From NCBI GenBank assembly GCA_038363925.1, contig JAQQWL010000002.1, forward strand, positions 4,588,001 through 4,652,000: a stretch of DNA of 64,000 nucleotides, written 5' to 3'. Under the pieces are notes generated by a model. The model was not told where the DNA came from, ran no database searches, and saw nothing but the letters and a program-made list of their open reading frames with translations. The translations under genes were made by a program, and so were the position numbers. Of this stretch, positions 25,410 through 36,362 are shown in pieces. The first letter of the stretch is position 1; every line of letters begins with the position of its first letter. Source of the stretch: Apiospora phragmitis. Its lineage: Eukaryota > Ascomycota > Sordariomycetes > Amphisphaeriales > Apiosporaceae.

Positions 25410-26837
25410 CTTGGTTTTGGGAAGAAACCACAGGATAGAGGCTACTTAGACTGAAAAGGTCTTGACAGTACAATACAGTGCAGTATATCGTTATTTTATT
25501 TCTGGCAGTAGACAGCCTCTTATTGAAAGACGACAAATGGGATTCGGCGTTTGCGTGTGCATTTGCGTCGTTGGGGGGGGGGGGTTTCCCGCGCGAAAAG
25601 ATGAGAAATTGTTATTTGGTTGGCAGACGCCAGGGGAAGGGGAAGGGCTCATCAAGTGTATTATATGTTCCCCTGAACAGAGAGAGAAGGAAGCCTGTGA
25701 TGCTCAGTTACGTAAAAAAAGTCGTGTTTTACGTTTTGTGATCTCCACGCACGTCTTGGCTGGCGGGCTGGGCGGCACCGCCTGGTTGAATGTAAGTAAG
25801 GGCCTGCCACTTAAATTGGTCTGAGCTCAAGCAGCCCTGGTAATAATAGGTGATGGTAGGTAGAAAAGGGATTGGCGAGACGAGGACACGCAATACAGAA
25901 GAGTGGCATCTGATATTTGCTGAAAATGGCATATTTTATAATAGGGGAATCCACCATTTCCTCCTTTCGAGCAAGGAGGACTGCCGCACGCGCAGCCTGC
26001 CTTGCTTAAGGGAATAACGCCCCCATTCTCAGGTCACCGCTTCCAGATGCCGTCTTCGAAATGAGGATTATTAGAAACAGCATGAACGGCACAATCCCAA
26101 CAGCCCCCTTTGTGTGGTTGCGACACCGCCGCGACCTTCGCTCTTGGGCTTCCCCCTATCAGGCCGCCTTACAATGGGTCCTCGGAATGCAGTCAGTCTC
26201 AGTCCCTGAGCAGGATGCTTCCGGGCGACGACGCGGCCTTGCTGTCCCCGCCGCGACCGTACTATAAGCAAAGGTCATTGTTGCATGCAACTCACTCAAT
26301 GGAGAGACCTGGGTATCGAGGCACCAGTCGACGACGGCTCCTAGACGAGAAAGCACCTAGCTGGCTGTGAGCGTTGGTGTCTGAAAGACGCCCGTGGCCG
26401 TATAATGTGTTGATAGTACTTTGCACGTCCTCGCCGTAGCGCGTATACGCAGTAAGCGAGAACGCCTGCGGCTGTTGCGCAGCTTCGTCCGGCCGGCTGG
26501 GTAGGCCTAGAGCCCATCCATCTGTTCGAATCATGCATCGCGAGCAACTGTATTCATTGCGTATACTGGGATTACACATAGGATGTAATATCCCAGGAGA
26601 GTTGTCTGGGTTACAACTTAGCAATAACCGCCAATCCTGTTCTTGCCAACTTGGCAGAGATGAGGAAACACACCGCGGAATAATGGAATTTCTTTCCGAC
26701 TTTCACTTTTTGCTGGGTTTGAAGTCGCGGATGCAGTCAAATGCTAGAGAAGCTCTCCAGCATCACTGCGTGGTATCATTTCCGTCCAACAGTCCGCCGA
26801 TATATGGTGTAACCCAACCACTGAGAATATGTTCTAG
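25410..26837. other. Intergenic stretch
   Basis: 3' flank of Atg27, with a 12-base G run at 25573-25584. A GC-richer patch around 26060-26370 has several short open frames on both strands, but none reads like a known protein or joins the fragment that follows. It may be the unrecognised 5' part of that fragment. Confidence 0.45.
25573..25584. repeat. G homopolymer (12 bases)
   Basis: Twelve consecutive G in the 3' flank of the Atg27 gene. Confidence 0.9.
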
Positions 26838-27281
26838 GTAATCAAATTTGTAAGCCGTGACTTCGGGAAGTCCAAGGTGCGGGCCACGGGCGAGGAGATC
26901 CGCGTGGCTCTAGAAAAGCGGCATGGGGGTGTGCCGCCTCAGATTATCGTCCACGCCCTGGACCGGATCGACCGGGAGAACGAGACGCGCATCGCCGGGG
27001 ACCCGTCCGAGACCCTCGTGCTGACGCACTACTTCCGCGAGGCCTGGGCACCTCGCAGCTGACCGAGGGTACCGGCAAAGATATCTGGGAAGTTGAGGGT
27101 TATCAAAAGGCGACCCCTGGAGGAGCTGATCGCCCAGAGGAAGTTGGGGACGTACTGGGAAATTCCACCCGAGGAACAAGGAGGCTATTCGTGTGACCCT
27201 ACACTAGCCCCAAATTTACTGCTAGTCCTAGGATACAAGACGTGTTGCTTCGTGGCAGCGAATCAGTGTGCGGGTGGCTAG
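26838..27281 (+). pseudogene. Unrecognised coding fragment (3' exon of a broken or mis-sequenced gene)
   Basis: After a good splice acceptor (TTCTAG at 26832-26837) the sequence reads as convincing, GC-rich coding DNA: VIKFVSRDFGKSKVRATGEE, then an amphipathic stretch with HGGVPPQIIVHALDRIDREN and LVLTHYFREAW. The frame then slips at the GGG near 27045-27050 (one base short), continues as GTSQLTEGTGKDIWEVEGYQ, and slips back at the AAAA near 27105-27109 (one base extra), continuing RRPLEELIAQRKLGTYWEIP to about 27190. The tail to the TAG at 27279-27281 is less convincing. The upstream exons were not found. I do not recognise the family. It could be a decayed gene or a real gene carrying the same homopolymer errors as its neighbours. 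Confidence 0.4.
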
Positions 27282-27579
27282 ACGCAGCGAATCACTTTTG
27301 CGCACAGCCTCGATGATGGATAGTGTTTGGGGAAAGGTGTCAGATGCCGACTCTGACGATTTGAGTGCCAAGTTCTCTCAGTATTGGTTGTACTCAATTC
27401 GAGCCGCTCAAGGTTTGCAATGTCGCCCGGCTTGAGGAATCCCGCCATCAAAGAAAACCTAGGAACATGTAAGTTGTAGTCTGAACGTGGATGTCTGACG
27501 CCTGCTATAGCCCGTTATACGGCCACCCGCAAGTTTATCTATGACGGACAAGTAAAGTTGTAGGTTTCGTGAGGTTCTG

Positions 27580-27621
27580 CAGTCCAATTGTCGCAATGAA
27601 CAGTCCAATTATTGCGATGGG
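27580..27621. repeat. Tandem 21-bp direct duplication
   Basis: Two adjacent copies (27580-27600 and 27601-27621) share CAGTCCAATT and then differ at five places, all A/G or C/T transitions. Confidence 0.75.
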
Positions 27622-27669
27622 TGTCCCGCCGAGCGAATCAGGAGTTGTGAAATTCATGCAGCCACCTGG

Positions 27670-27791
27670 ATGAGCCACCCATAGAGGGAACTTCCTGCAG
27701 CTAGCCACGAGGGCGCGCCTGCAGTCACCCACCGAGGGCAAGTTACTGCACGAGCGAGCCCAGGTTCCTGCAGTTACCCATCGAGGCATCT
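27670..27791. repeat. Degenerate minisatellite, 24-25 bp period
   Basis: The element CCTGCAG recurs at 27694, 27718 and 27767, with a diverged copy (ACTGCAC) at 27745. This gives a period of 24-25 bases. Each unit continues with a CCAC(C)GAGGGC-like element. About four to five decayed units. Confidence 0.6.
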
Positions 27792-28430
27792 CATTGGCCG
27801 AATATTGCATAACTCCCAATCAAACCCACCCGTCGAGAAAGGCCGCGGTATCGCGGTATTAGTGTGATCTATATAATCTATATGAATGACACAACTCTTT
27901 CAAGACCGAAACCCCAAGAGCGAACTCTATATTACAAGGCTGTCTCTATGAAGCTACAAATGCTGATTCTCTGTCTATCCTCATCGTTCCCCAACTCCTC
28001 GTTCCTTGCTTTTACCGAAGTGTTTCTCGGTATGCCTAAGAGAGCCAGCCAGTGTCCTGCGGTACCCAGGGATGGTGATGCGGAGCTTGGGCTCTTGCCC
28101 AGAAGCAGAGACCTTTCGGGGCTTCATAAGATCGGGGAAGGTTCGCCCACAGGGTCCCATGTCGTGCAATGCAATGAGTTCTGCATCAAGGCCTCACGAC
28201 TGGTCACAGCGTGCTCAGCTATTATCTCAAGCCAGGTGATTAGCTACATCAAGACAGGCCCTTGCTGAAGAGTGACAATACTGCTAGAGCCCATTACCCA
28301 AGGCATTCATCTTGGGGACAGCCTTTCTCAGACACGTGAAGGTAAGATGCCAGAACACATGTTTTCCTTTCGTTGAGTACGACGAAGACTAACATGATGA
28401 CAGAGAGCATCTGGTACCGCAACTAGAATA
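27792..28430. other. Intergenic stretch
   Basis: A long open frame (27864-28268) exists on the plus strand, but its translation has no protein-like pattern and I do not support it as a gene. The 3' part is likely the promoter and leader of the next gene. Confidence 0.5.
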
Positions 28431-28943
28431 ATGGACCGCGAAGGTATGTTGAACACACCAGTTACTGCTCCTTACCAGCTGGTTGAACTCAATGAGATCT
28501 ATCCCTCTCAGTTCGTCCGGGTTTTGAAGCGCTGAGCGAAGACTCGGTCGACAAGCCCCATCCATGTGCAGCCAGAAACTAACAACTTCGTGGTATTCAA
28601 CGTTTCGACGGCTAACGGGCAGAACGCAATCACCCCTGCTGTAATTTGTGCCATTGTGTTTGGTATCCTTTCAATCGGCTGTACTATTGGTACTGCCATT
28701 TGGGTCGAGTCTCGGAGAAAACGGGAGCAGGCCCTGCCACGACGTGCTCGGCCTGGACTTGAAGCAGGAAGCCACCTGACTCCAGACGCTCAGTCTTTCA
28801 TCGACTGTGTGCGAATGTCACACGACCCTGACGAGGCCCACGACGGCATCGAGCTGCCGCCCATTGCCCATATAAGCACTATCTCGTTGCCTGGGCCGCA
28901 TGCGATGCCAGTGCGGCACCTTCCCAGCCCGACCCAGCAGTAG
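28431..28943 (+). CDS. Small single-pass membrane protein of unknown function, about 147 aa
   Basis: Exon 1 is only 13 nt (28431-28443, ATG GAC CGC GAA G). A 68-nt intron with GTATGT and CTCTCAG follows, and exon 2 is 28512-28943. The first part reads EVRPGFEALSEDSVDKP. At the C run 28556-28559 the frame slips; dropping one C continues it as IHVQPETNNFVVFNVS. A hydrophobic helix (about residues 46-69, AVICAIVFGILSIGCTIGTA) is followed by a positively charged SRRKRE, which suggests an N-out, C-in single span. The tail is Pro-rich (ELPPIAHISTISLPGPHAM). The translation is coherent over the whole length and the intron fits, but I recognise no family. It is transcribed towards the convergent dynamin gene. 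Confidence 0.52.
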
Positions 28944-29373
28944 TCTTGTCCGAGGAGGAGTTCCCAGGTTGAAGCACCAGGCAGGGGCCTATATATTTTC
29001 TCTCTCATTAATTGGTGATTGAACATACGAGGTCAGGGACATTGTTCGGAGGAAGCTGTGGTGGCAGGGAGGCAGGCCATTATGTTAACTGTCGCCAAAA
29101 GAAACCATGTCAGTAGCGAGATTAATCGAGCGCAATATGTTAGATTCGGAGTTCCAAATGTAGAATCAATTTCGTTGAGATAGTATGTCGTTGAGGATAC
29201 AATAGTTATGAGAATGGTGTTAACGTGCTAGCGATTGATTAAAAGGGGCAAGCAGTGGACAGCCAGACGCCGTGTTGGAAGAACACACTACCGATGCTGT
29301 CCGGATAAGTCATCGCTTAATATCAAATCGTTTCTCCTTCTTATCTCTTGCTTCATCATCCAAGCATCCTTCT
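28944..29373. other. Convergent 3' intergenic region
   Basis: Lies between the stop codons of two converging genes. It should hold both 3' UTRs. No further feature seen. Confidence 0.6.
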
Positions 29374-31648
29374 TCACTTGAGAATGTCCATGGCCTCGGT
29401 GAGATCCTTTATCTTGCGAGCTAGGATGGCACGGCGGCTCTTACTGACCTTCGACTCACCGGCAATATCCTCGAGCGGCCCCGCCTCCAGATTGATGACC
29501 CAGTCTTGGTCGAAGACGGCCAGGGGCGTATCAGGGCCCATCAACAGAGAATAGTCCACGGCCTGCTGGAAGACGCTGTCGACGAACCGGCACAGGGCAA
29601 GGTCGTAATAGGCCCGCAGCTTGTCGTGGATCTCCTGGTTGACGCGCTCGACGTTGGACTGGTTGGCCGAGGCGGCCTTGATCACGTTGGGCGTCACGGT
29701 GATCGATTTGTCGTAGGGCGAGGCGTTCTTGGTGCATCCGGCTGCTTTGATGAGCGCGGCGGTACGGGCCTCCTGGGCCAACTGCAGTCTCTCGCTGAAC
29801 TCCTTGTTCAGTGTGTATGGCCGCTTCTCGCGCTCGACCCTCACAAGGAGCATGGCCTGTTCCATGGCGGCCTTGTACCTAACCAAGAGCGTGTCGTTGA
29901 TGTTGGACCAGATCATCTTCCCGACCCGCACATCCGGACAAACCATCCCAAGCGTACCCACGATGAAATTGTGCACAACCAAGATAACTTTGCTCAGGTA
30001 TGATCTAGTCATTTCCTCCCATCTGGTGGATTGCTTCTTGAATGCCATAGAAAATACGTTACCGCCGAAAGTACCAAGGTCCATATTGCGCGATTCCATG
30101 TACATCTCGTTGATCCACCCCATCGTATCCTCGTCGGGCGCCGTTGCTTCGCCTTCGATGTTCAAAAGGCCGTCCAGTTCTGGAAAGAGGTCAAGGTTAA
30201 TGCTATAGAGCAGTCCGCGCACGGCACGTTCGCACACCTCATTCATATTTTCCGTCTCGGCATCACCGCAGGAATCCGTGGATGTCGATGGGGTAGTTGT
30301 GCTGCCTGCATCCTGGAATTTGTGGAGGTGCGAATACTGCGCGAAACCGTCGTGGAAGAGGTCGCTCAGGTTGACAATGTGGGTGACGAGGCGCATACCA
30401 CTCAGCTTGAAGACTTTCTCGTCGGAATAAGAACCATTGAGGGCATTCTTCACTATGTCTTGGAACTTCCGAGCGATCCCGCTCAGATAGAGCCGCTGCT
30501 CCCTCTCATCGTGGCGCGATTAACCAAGGTGGCCGAGCTGCTCTTGGGTCTTGTTGAGGTCTGCCTTGAACTGCTTCCGTATCAGGGGGAACTCACGCCG
30601 CGCGAGCCGGTCCAAGAGCTCGCACAGTGCCACCCTCAATGCTTTCGCCCCAACCCGCTCTTTCGGCAGCCCGGTCCAGGGCTCCTCGTCGAAGATGGAC
30701 TCGTCGATCGTCCGATCGTCAGCGGCCTGGTCCGCGCCACGATTCCGCACGACGTAGTAGCCCAGCGTGAGGGGCCTCTTCTTGCCCAGGACCAGATCGC
30801 AAACCCTCTTCTTCTCGCTGGACTCCTTCACCAAGTCTGGCTTCGTCAACACACCCAGGGTGCGCTCCCCCGTGGGGTCGTACCGAGAGGCCAGCGTGAG
30901 GATCTCTTGGTTGTCGACGTGGACATTGCTGGAGAGCACGGCGAGGATGATGGCTCGGCTGTCCTTGATGTACTTCTCGACCATGGCTCTAACGAGCTCG
31001 ATGTCCGCCGTGGTAGTGACCCCTTCGTTGATGTTCCTGAAGATGCCTGGGACGTCGATCACCGTGAGATAGTCCTCATCCGGGCCGCACTTTTCAATCT
31101 TCAGTACGTCCTTGCTGAAGATCTTTCCACCGGAACCAGTAGTTTCTGTGCGGATGCCCATTGCAATATTAACCTTTGCTGTCTGTTAACATTACCATGG
31201 TAATCTGGGTAGGGGTTACTAACCTGCGTGAGTATCTTCGCTAGTTGACCACGGAAGTCCTCGTTCGCGAGAGACTCGACGGAGAAGTTGCTCAGCCGCT
31301 TCTTGTGTTCGTCCGATGCATCTGGCCCAGGTATGATGGTGACAGTGACCCGGCTCTCTGGGTCCCGACGCGAAGTGATCTGGGTTGCGTATCGCGTGCA
31401 GAGCTCCACGTCCCGCTCAAAGGGAATACCGGTTAGAGTCTCCAGCAGGGACGACTTCCCCGAGCTCTGGTCTCCCACGACCACCAGCTGAATTGCTAGT
31501 GTCAGAATCGAGCCAAGGCGCCAACATGAAAGTAGGTACTAACCTGAGGCAGCGGGACATGCTGGCTAATGTTCTTCTCCCGGAGTTCATCAATCTTCCG
31601 GAGCAGTACAGGGCTAGCCAGCCGATCTACTGTGTGCGAAGCTGTCAT
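29374..31648 (-). CDS. Dynamin-family GTPase (fungal Mx-like), with an internal stop codon
   Basis: Large GTPase expected to assemble on membranes in fission or trafficking. Exons on the minus strand are 31648-31544, 31487-31224 and 31173-29374; introns are 56 and 50 nt, both phase 0. The protein begins MTASHTVDRLASPVLLRKID. The G1 P-loop GDQSSGKS is at about 39-46, the G3 motif DVPG at 163-166 and the G4 motif TKPD at 233-236. The middle/stalk region and a GTPase-effector-like C-terminus ending EAMDILK follow, to codon 722. No PH or proline-rich domain is seen, as in fungal Mx-type dynamins. Codon 340 is TAA (plus strand 30520-30522), inside the stalk just after EQLGHLG. The reading frame on both sides is the same and the continuation HDEREQRLYLS is family-like. 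This is therefore a nonsense change, not an indel: a recent pseudogene, a sequencing error or, less likely, readthrough. Confidence 0.9.
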
Positions 31649-32652
31649 GATGCCAATGAGTATTGTTGAACTTAGGTTTAGTAGGCTCTGGTCAAAGATG
31701 ACTTCAATACTCGGATGTTGTGTTGCTTTTATTGTTGTAGATGAGATGGATGCTTTGCCTGTCTAGGTTGAGATCAGAGGTAGGCATCCCACCACCCTTA
31801 TATAAGTAATGAGCTATCCGTTTCATACTCAGGAGACAATTGACAAAGATGCAAGAGGCCAACCACTCAATACCAAATTTTTAGGCAAACACCAGGATGC
31901 AGAAGTGTAAATACCGGGTTGGAGATGTGGTCGGCCTCTTGCAGGCCTGAGAGCATAGCTCCCGGCTGTGTAACCCAACACAGGCCTTTGATTCGCCTAG
32001 ACGCTAAGGCCCTGCTGCGTAGATGCGAAATGACAGTGAAATCTCAGACACTATACATTACATACTTAACTACAAGACCAACATGATACTGCATGTTTGG
32101 TAATTCCCGCCTGATTGGGAATGTTGAACCTCAATGACGACAGTGATCTATCCCGCCACCCTGCATAGCCACACTGGCATGATAACGAGAATTCTACTCT
32201 GTTGACTTTGGGATAACCCGCCACATACTTCTAGGGACCCATTTGAAGGCCTGTCTGTGTTGAACGTTTTAGATTTGCATCACTTAGCACCTCATCGCAA
32301 CTTCAGGACGGAGAAAAGGGCTGGTATTAGCTCACCGCCATGCTCTGTATCGCGGAGCCCTGCATATCGTGGAACTTTGGCGTGATCTTGATGTTTGCAG
32401 GTGACGTCCTTGTCGGGGCTCGCATCCTTGAGACAGTTAACGACATGCGATTTGCCCTTTGTCGCTGCCTCCGCCAAGTTCCCATGCGGATAGGAAAAGG
32501 GGGATCAAGTAGACACAAGACACTAACCATCACAGCTCATCAATCCACACCAGTAATCTTCAAGATCAAGACTTCTCAGACTTTCCGCGGCGAAGCATGC
32601 TATTTCTCCAATACCCAAACCCAGCCTGCCCGGATGTGAGAAAAGGAGAAGA
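31649..32652. other. Intergenic stretch
   Basis: Upstream flank of the dynamin gene. Frames at 32290-32640 on both strands are short, and I could not connect them to any family. Confidence 0.5.
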
Positions 32653-32875
32653 ATGAACGAGAATGATACCCAAGCTAACAATGAATCCCCTTTTCCGAAC
32701 TCAGCCCTACCCATTCGATTCTCACGCCGTGACCTGTTCGAGAAAGTGTCCGGCACCAAAAAGCACCGAGTTCGGCAACGTCGAATACTCGGACCTCGGG
32801 GAACTCATTCAGGACTTCAAGACGGCGAATCACGCGGGGGCCGTCGGCATCAATGGGGGACAAGAACAGGAATAA
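32653..32875 (+). CDS. Possible small coding region (about 73 aa), unrecognised
   Basis: A frame starting at the ATG 32653 (MNENDTQANNESPFPNSALP, then IRFSRRDLFEKVSGTK) runs into the A run at 32758-32762. With one A fewer it continues as STEFGNVEYSDLGELIQDFK and TANHAGAVGINGGQEQE to a TAA at 32873-32875. The second half has strong G/C preference at third codon positions, as in the real genes here. It could also be an exon fragment of a lost gene. No family recognised. Confidence 0.28.
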
Positions 32876-33082
32876 TGAAAGTAAGCGCGTTCGCTGAAGG
32901 CAGACGTGTTTGAAGTGAACTGTACGATATCCGCGCTCATCACCGTGTATCCGAGGAACGCCATTGAAGATATCACAAGTCATTAGATATCTGCTTCTCA
33001 TCTGCGCCTGACCTACAATCACCCCTCATAACGTATTCTACAACTCTGCGCTAGGGTTAAGATCATTCATCCCAACTCATCT

Positions 33083-33105
33083 TCTCTCTCTCTCTCTCTC
33101 TCTCT
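33083..33105. repeat. (CT)n microsatellite
   Basis: About eleven CT units, in the 3' flank of the Spt20 gene. Confidence 0.9.
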
Positions 33106-33380
33106 GTCTCTTGCCTCCGAGGGCCATAAGCAAATGCATTTTGTAAACCCAGCCAGTCGAGAATCCCCCGGCCTCCTGACGCGCATAACACCAAGTTGGA
33201 AAGAGGATAAATAAAAAGAACCGGGACTCCTCCCTGAAATAAGTTGGGGTATACGGGAAACGTGTCGTTCGCATCCATTGGCGCCAGATGCGTATGAGAA
33301 AATGATAAGAAAGCCGCCCCTCTTTCCGAGAATGTACAGTGTGACACCGTTGTTGTAATGCCAAAAAGGAAAATGATGCA

Positions 33381-33409
33381 TCCTCTCTCCCTCTCCCTCT
33401 CCCCCTCCC
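33381..33409. repeat. (CTCTCC)n tract
   Basis: Hexamer-like CTCTCC repeats immediately downstream of the Spt20 stop codon; on the transcribed strand this is a purine-rich 3' UTR tract. Confidence 0.8.
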
Positions 33410-33414
33410 GATAT

Positions 33415-36362
33415 CTACATTCCTTGCATCATGTTCCCGCCCATATTCTGCTGCTGTTGCTGTTGCTGCTGCTGTTGCATCAACTGTAGTTGCTGCTGGC
33501 TACGCATCTGAGCCTGAGCCTGCACGAACATCTCGCGAGCCTTAATCGCGGCCTCCCTACGTGCCTTCTGCATCAGCTCCTGAGGAATTGCCTGAGGGCT
33601 GCCATACTGCGAGGCAAGAATCTGCATGTTATGCTGGAAGATCTGGTTCTGCTTAGCAACCAGCTGCGGGGGGAGGCTTTGTTGTTGTTGCTGCTGCTGC
33701 TGTTGTTGCGCTCGCATCAGCTGTTGCTGTTGATGCTGCTGCATCTGGTGCATGGCTGCCATCTGTGGTGGGCTCATGCCGTTCGTACTAGCAAAATTAT
33801 TCATGTTGCCCATCTGTTGCTGGTTGTTCATGGAATTCTGCATCTGCAACTGCTGCTGCTGCAATTGCGCCACCCGCGCTTGGAAGTTTTGCGTCAATTG
33901 CGCTTGAGCCTGCGGAGTCAACATGCCGTTTTGCTGCAGGTTAACCAGTTGCTGCTGAAACGTATTACGCTGCTGATTAACCTGGGCCTGGAATTGCTGC
34001 TGTATCTGCTGCTGCTGCATTTGCTGTTGGGGATTCCCGCCGTTCATCTGCATAGCCGCCATTTGCTGCCGAGCCGCGATCTGCTGTCGCTGTTGTTGGG
34101 CTGCAAGCTGAGCTGCCATAATATTTTGTTGCATATGCTGCATGTTTTGGCCGCTCATCATCATGTTCTGGCCTGGCTGGGAGTTCGTCGCCATCATGCC
34201 CGGAGGTGGACTGGCTTGAGTCATCCGGGGAGTGGCCATCGGACGGTTCATCGGGGTGTTCGGCATTCTGGGCGTACCGCCCGGATGGCTCTGCTGGCTA
34301 CCTCTGGCAGACATGCCTGCTGACATGGGAACAGACATAGGACCATGGTTCTGCACCACCGACGATGGCCTTGGTGGACTGCCGCCCATCGCCGAGTTGG
34401 TTTGCTGCATGGGTACATTGCCAACCATGGGAGATGACATATTCTGGGGCGTGCCTTGGCGCACAACCGGAGAGGAGACTGGCGGCTGAGACACATTTTG
34501 GAACCGATGTTGCTGAAGACCGCCCGGCATGGGGCTCGGGGGAGGATGCCCATGCGATGCCTGTGACAGCTGATGCTGCATGGCTGGGGGAGATTGCACT
34601 GCCGCTGCTTGTGCTTGTGCTTGTGCTTGAGCTTGTGCTTGAGCTTGCTGCTGAGCTGCCGCTGTCGCTGCCGCTTGCTGTTGAGCTTGTTGCTGGGCTT
34701 GTGCTCGCGCAGTCGCCTGCTCTTGTTGCCGGCGGGCCTCAGCCTGCTGCTGCTGTTGCTGGCGAGCCTGTACCCGAGCAGCCTCTTGATCCCGTCTCGC
34801 CTTTTCGGCCTCTTGCTGGCGTTGCTGTTCCTGTTGTTGCTTGCGTTGCTCGTTCAGCTTGCGTTCCTGCTCAGCCTGGTGCAGCTTCTCTTGCTCCTTC
34901 TTTTCAGCATGGGCCCTCTTAATGTCTTCAATAACCTTGAATCGCTCGAAACGTGGCTCGAAGGTAGCACCGCCGGCTTGTCCGTTGCCATTTGCGCTTT
35001 CGCTACCGCCTTGGGCTCCGCCAGCGGTAGACGAAAGACGTTCGTCCAGGGTCAGCATATACTTCTCATGATCAGCAGCCAGAGCCTCGTCGGCGGCTCT
35101 CTCGGCCACTGTGCGCTTTCTACCCTTGGGCAGGGGCTGTGGGTCAGAATGCTTGTCGTCCGCCAATTGGTCGAGGAGAGCAATCGTCTCCTCTGCGTTC
35201 TTGGTAGGTTCCAGATACAAAGGTCCGCCGGTTGCAAGCAGAATTTGGCCCTCGGCCGCTTGGATACTGCCACCATCCAACTCCATCTTTTCCCGTTTCT
35301 GCTTCTTGGCGGGTGGCGGTTTAGCTGATGCCGTGGTAGGTGTTGGCGGCATAGCCGTTATTGGAGTAGGCGGGGAACCATGCCACCGTCGGCTTTGCTA
35401 TCAGCCGGCGTCGAAGCTTTGATCATGAGATCCGTCTGCAGGCTGTGAGGCGTCGGGTGCAGTACGGCTGTAATGATTCTCGCCTTCTGAGGCACTTTGC
35501 CGTTCTTCTGTCCATCGGGTATAGCGGGTGCCGGCATATTTTCTTTCTCGTTGGCATCCGCAGCAGTGCCCTTCGTGTCCCCGGACGTCGCGGCGGCGCC
35601 ATCGTTGCCATTCGCTTCATCTTTCGGGTAGGGAACATAAGGTGAAGGCGTGATGAATGTGTTGTAATTGTGCACGGAGAAAGGTGTAGTTTTGTTGGCT
35701 GTCGCTGTGGGTTGCGGAATACTATTCTCCTTGGCTTGCGCAGCCGACTTGTGGTCGTGTACTTGAACTATTAAGCATCCATCGTAGAAGGGGACACCGG
35801 ACTCAATAAAGTAGTTCAAGAGATCATGAGGCAATGTCCGAGAACGGATATGTTCCAAGAATAACCGCATGGGGGATTTGTACGGGAAGATGCCGTCTTG
35901 CTGGTCGAAGCGAAAATGCGTGGGGTGTAAATGTACAATGAGTGAAGGCGGGCTTCCAGCAAACTTGGAAAGAATGTATTTATCTGTGATGACTGCAGGG
36001 CGAGGCTCGACATTCTGAAGCCCCGCGCTGTCGAGAGCCTGGCTAGCTGATCTGAGGCTGGGCTTCTTCTGGTTGTGGGTATTGGTATCGCGCCTCGGGC
36101 GATTCACGTTTGGGCGATTTGCCATGTTGCCATTGACGCCGTTGATAGCTACGGAATGGGAGGCGGAGCTGGCGTGCGTGATTGGCTGCTGTTTGCCGTT
36201 CACAGCAGTATTAGGTGGTTTCTTGGCAGGCATGGAAGGGGATTGGGAGGGCGAAGATCGTGCTGATATGGCGCCATTTGTCTGTATGCCCGGCGGTCGC
36301 TTGATCTTATTCGGGTTGTGTGTGGGTACAGGCGTGGGAGTAGCAGCCACGACCGGAGCCAT
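33415..36362 (-). CDS. spt20: SAGA complex subunit Spt20
   Basis: Spt20 keeps the SAGA transcription coactivator together and acts in the nucleus. No intron is needed. The start MAPVVAATPTPVPTHNPNK is followed by a basic, disordered region. The conserved Spt20 domain lies at about residues 122-210: PAVITDKYILSKFAGSPPSL, HPTHFRFDQQDGIFPYKSPM, then LLNYFIESGVPFYDGCLIVQ. A second conserved part follows (ARIITAVLHPTPHSLQTDLM; later LYLEPTKNAEETIALLDQLA). The C-terminal half is Gln/Ala/Met-rich with long Q runs and coiled-coil character, as in other fungal Spt20. The gene is split by one missing base next to 35378-35381: GGT GGC ATG GTT should read GGC ATG GGT TCC. As written, the N-terminal part stops at a TAA near 35358. 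With one G added the protein is 982 aa. It is divergent from Pex22's neighbourhood with about 1 kb between. Confidence 0.88.

Noticed and set aside
30031..31203. 390-codon plus-strand frame opposite the dynamin gene
   Set aside because: Antisense shadow of a clear GTPase gene; no family-like sequence.
33490..35328. Leu-rich plus-strand frames opposite Spt20
   Set aside because: They are the antisense of CAG/CAA glutamine runs, which read as Leu/Cys strings.
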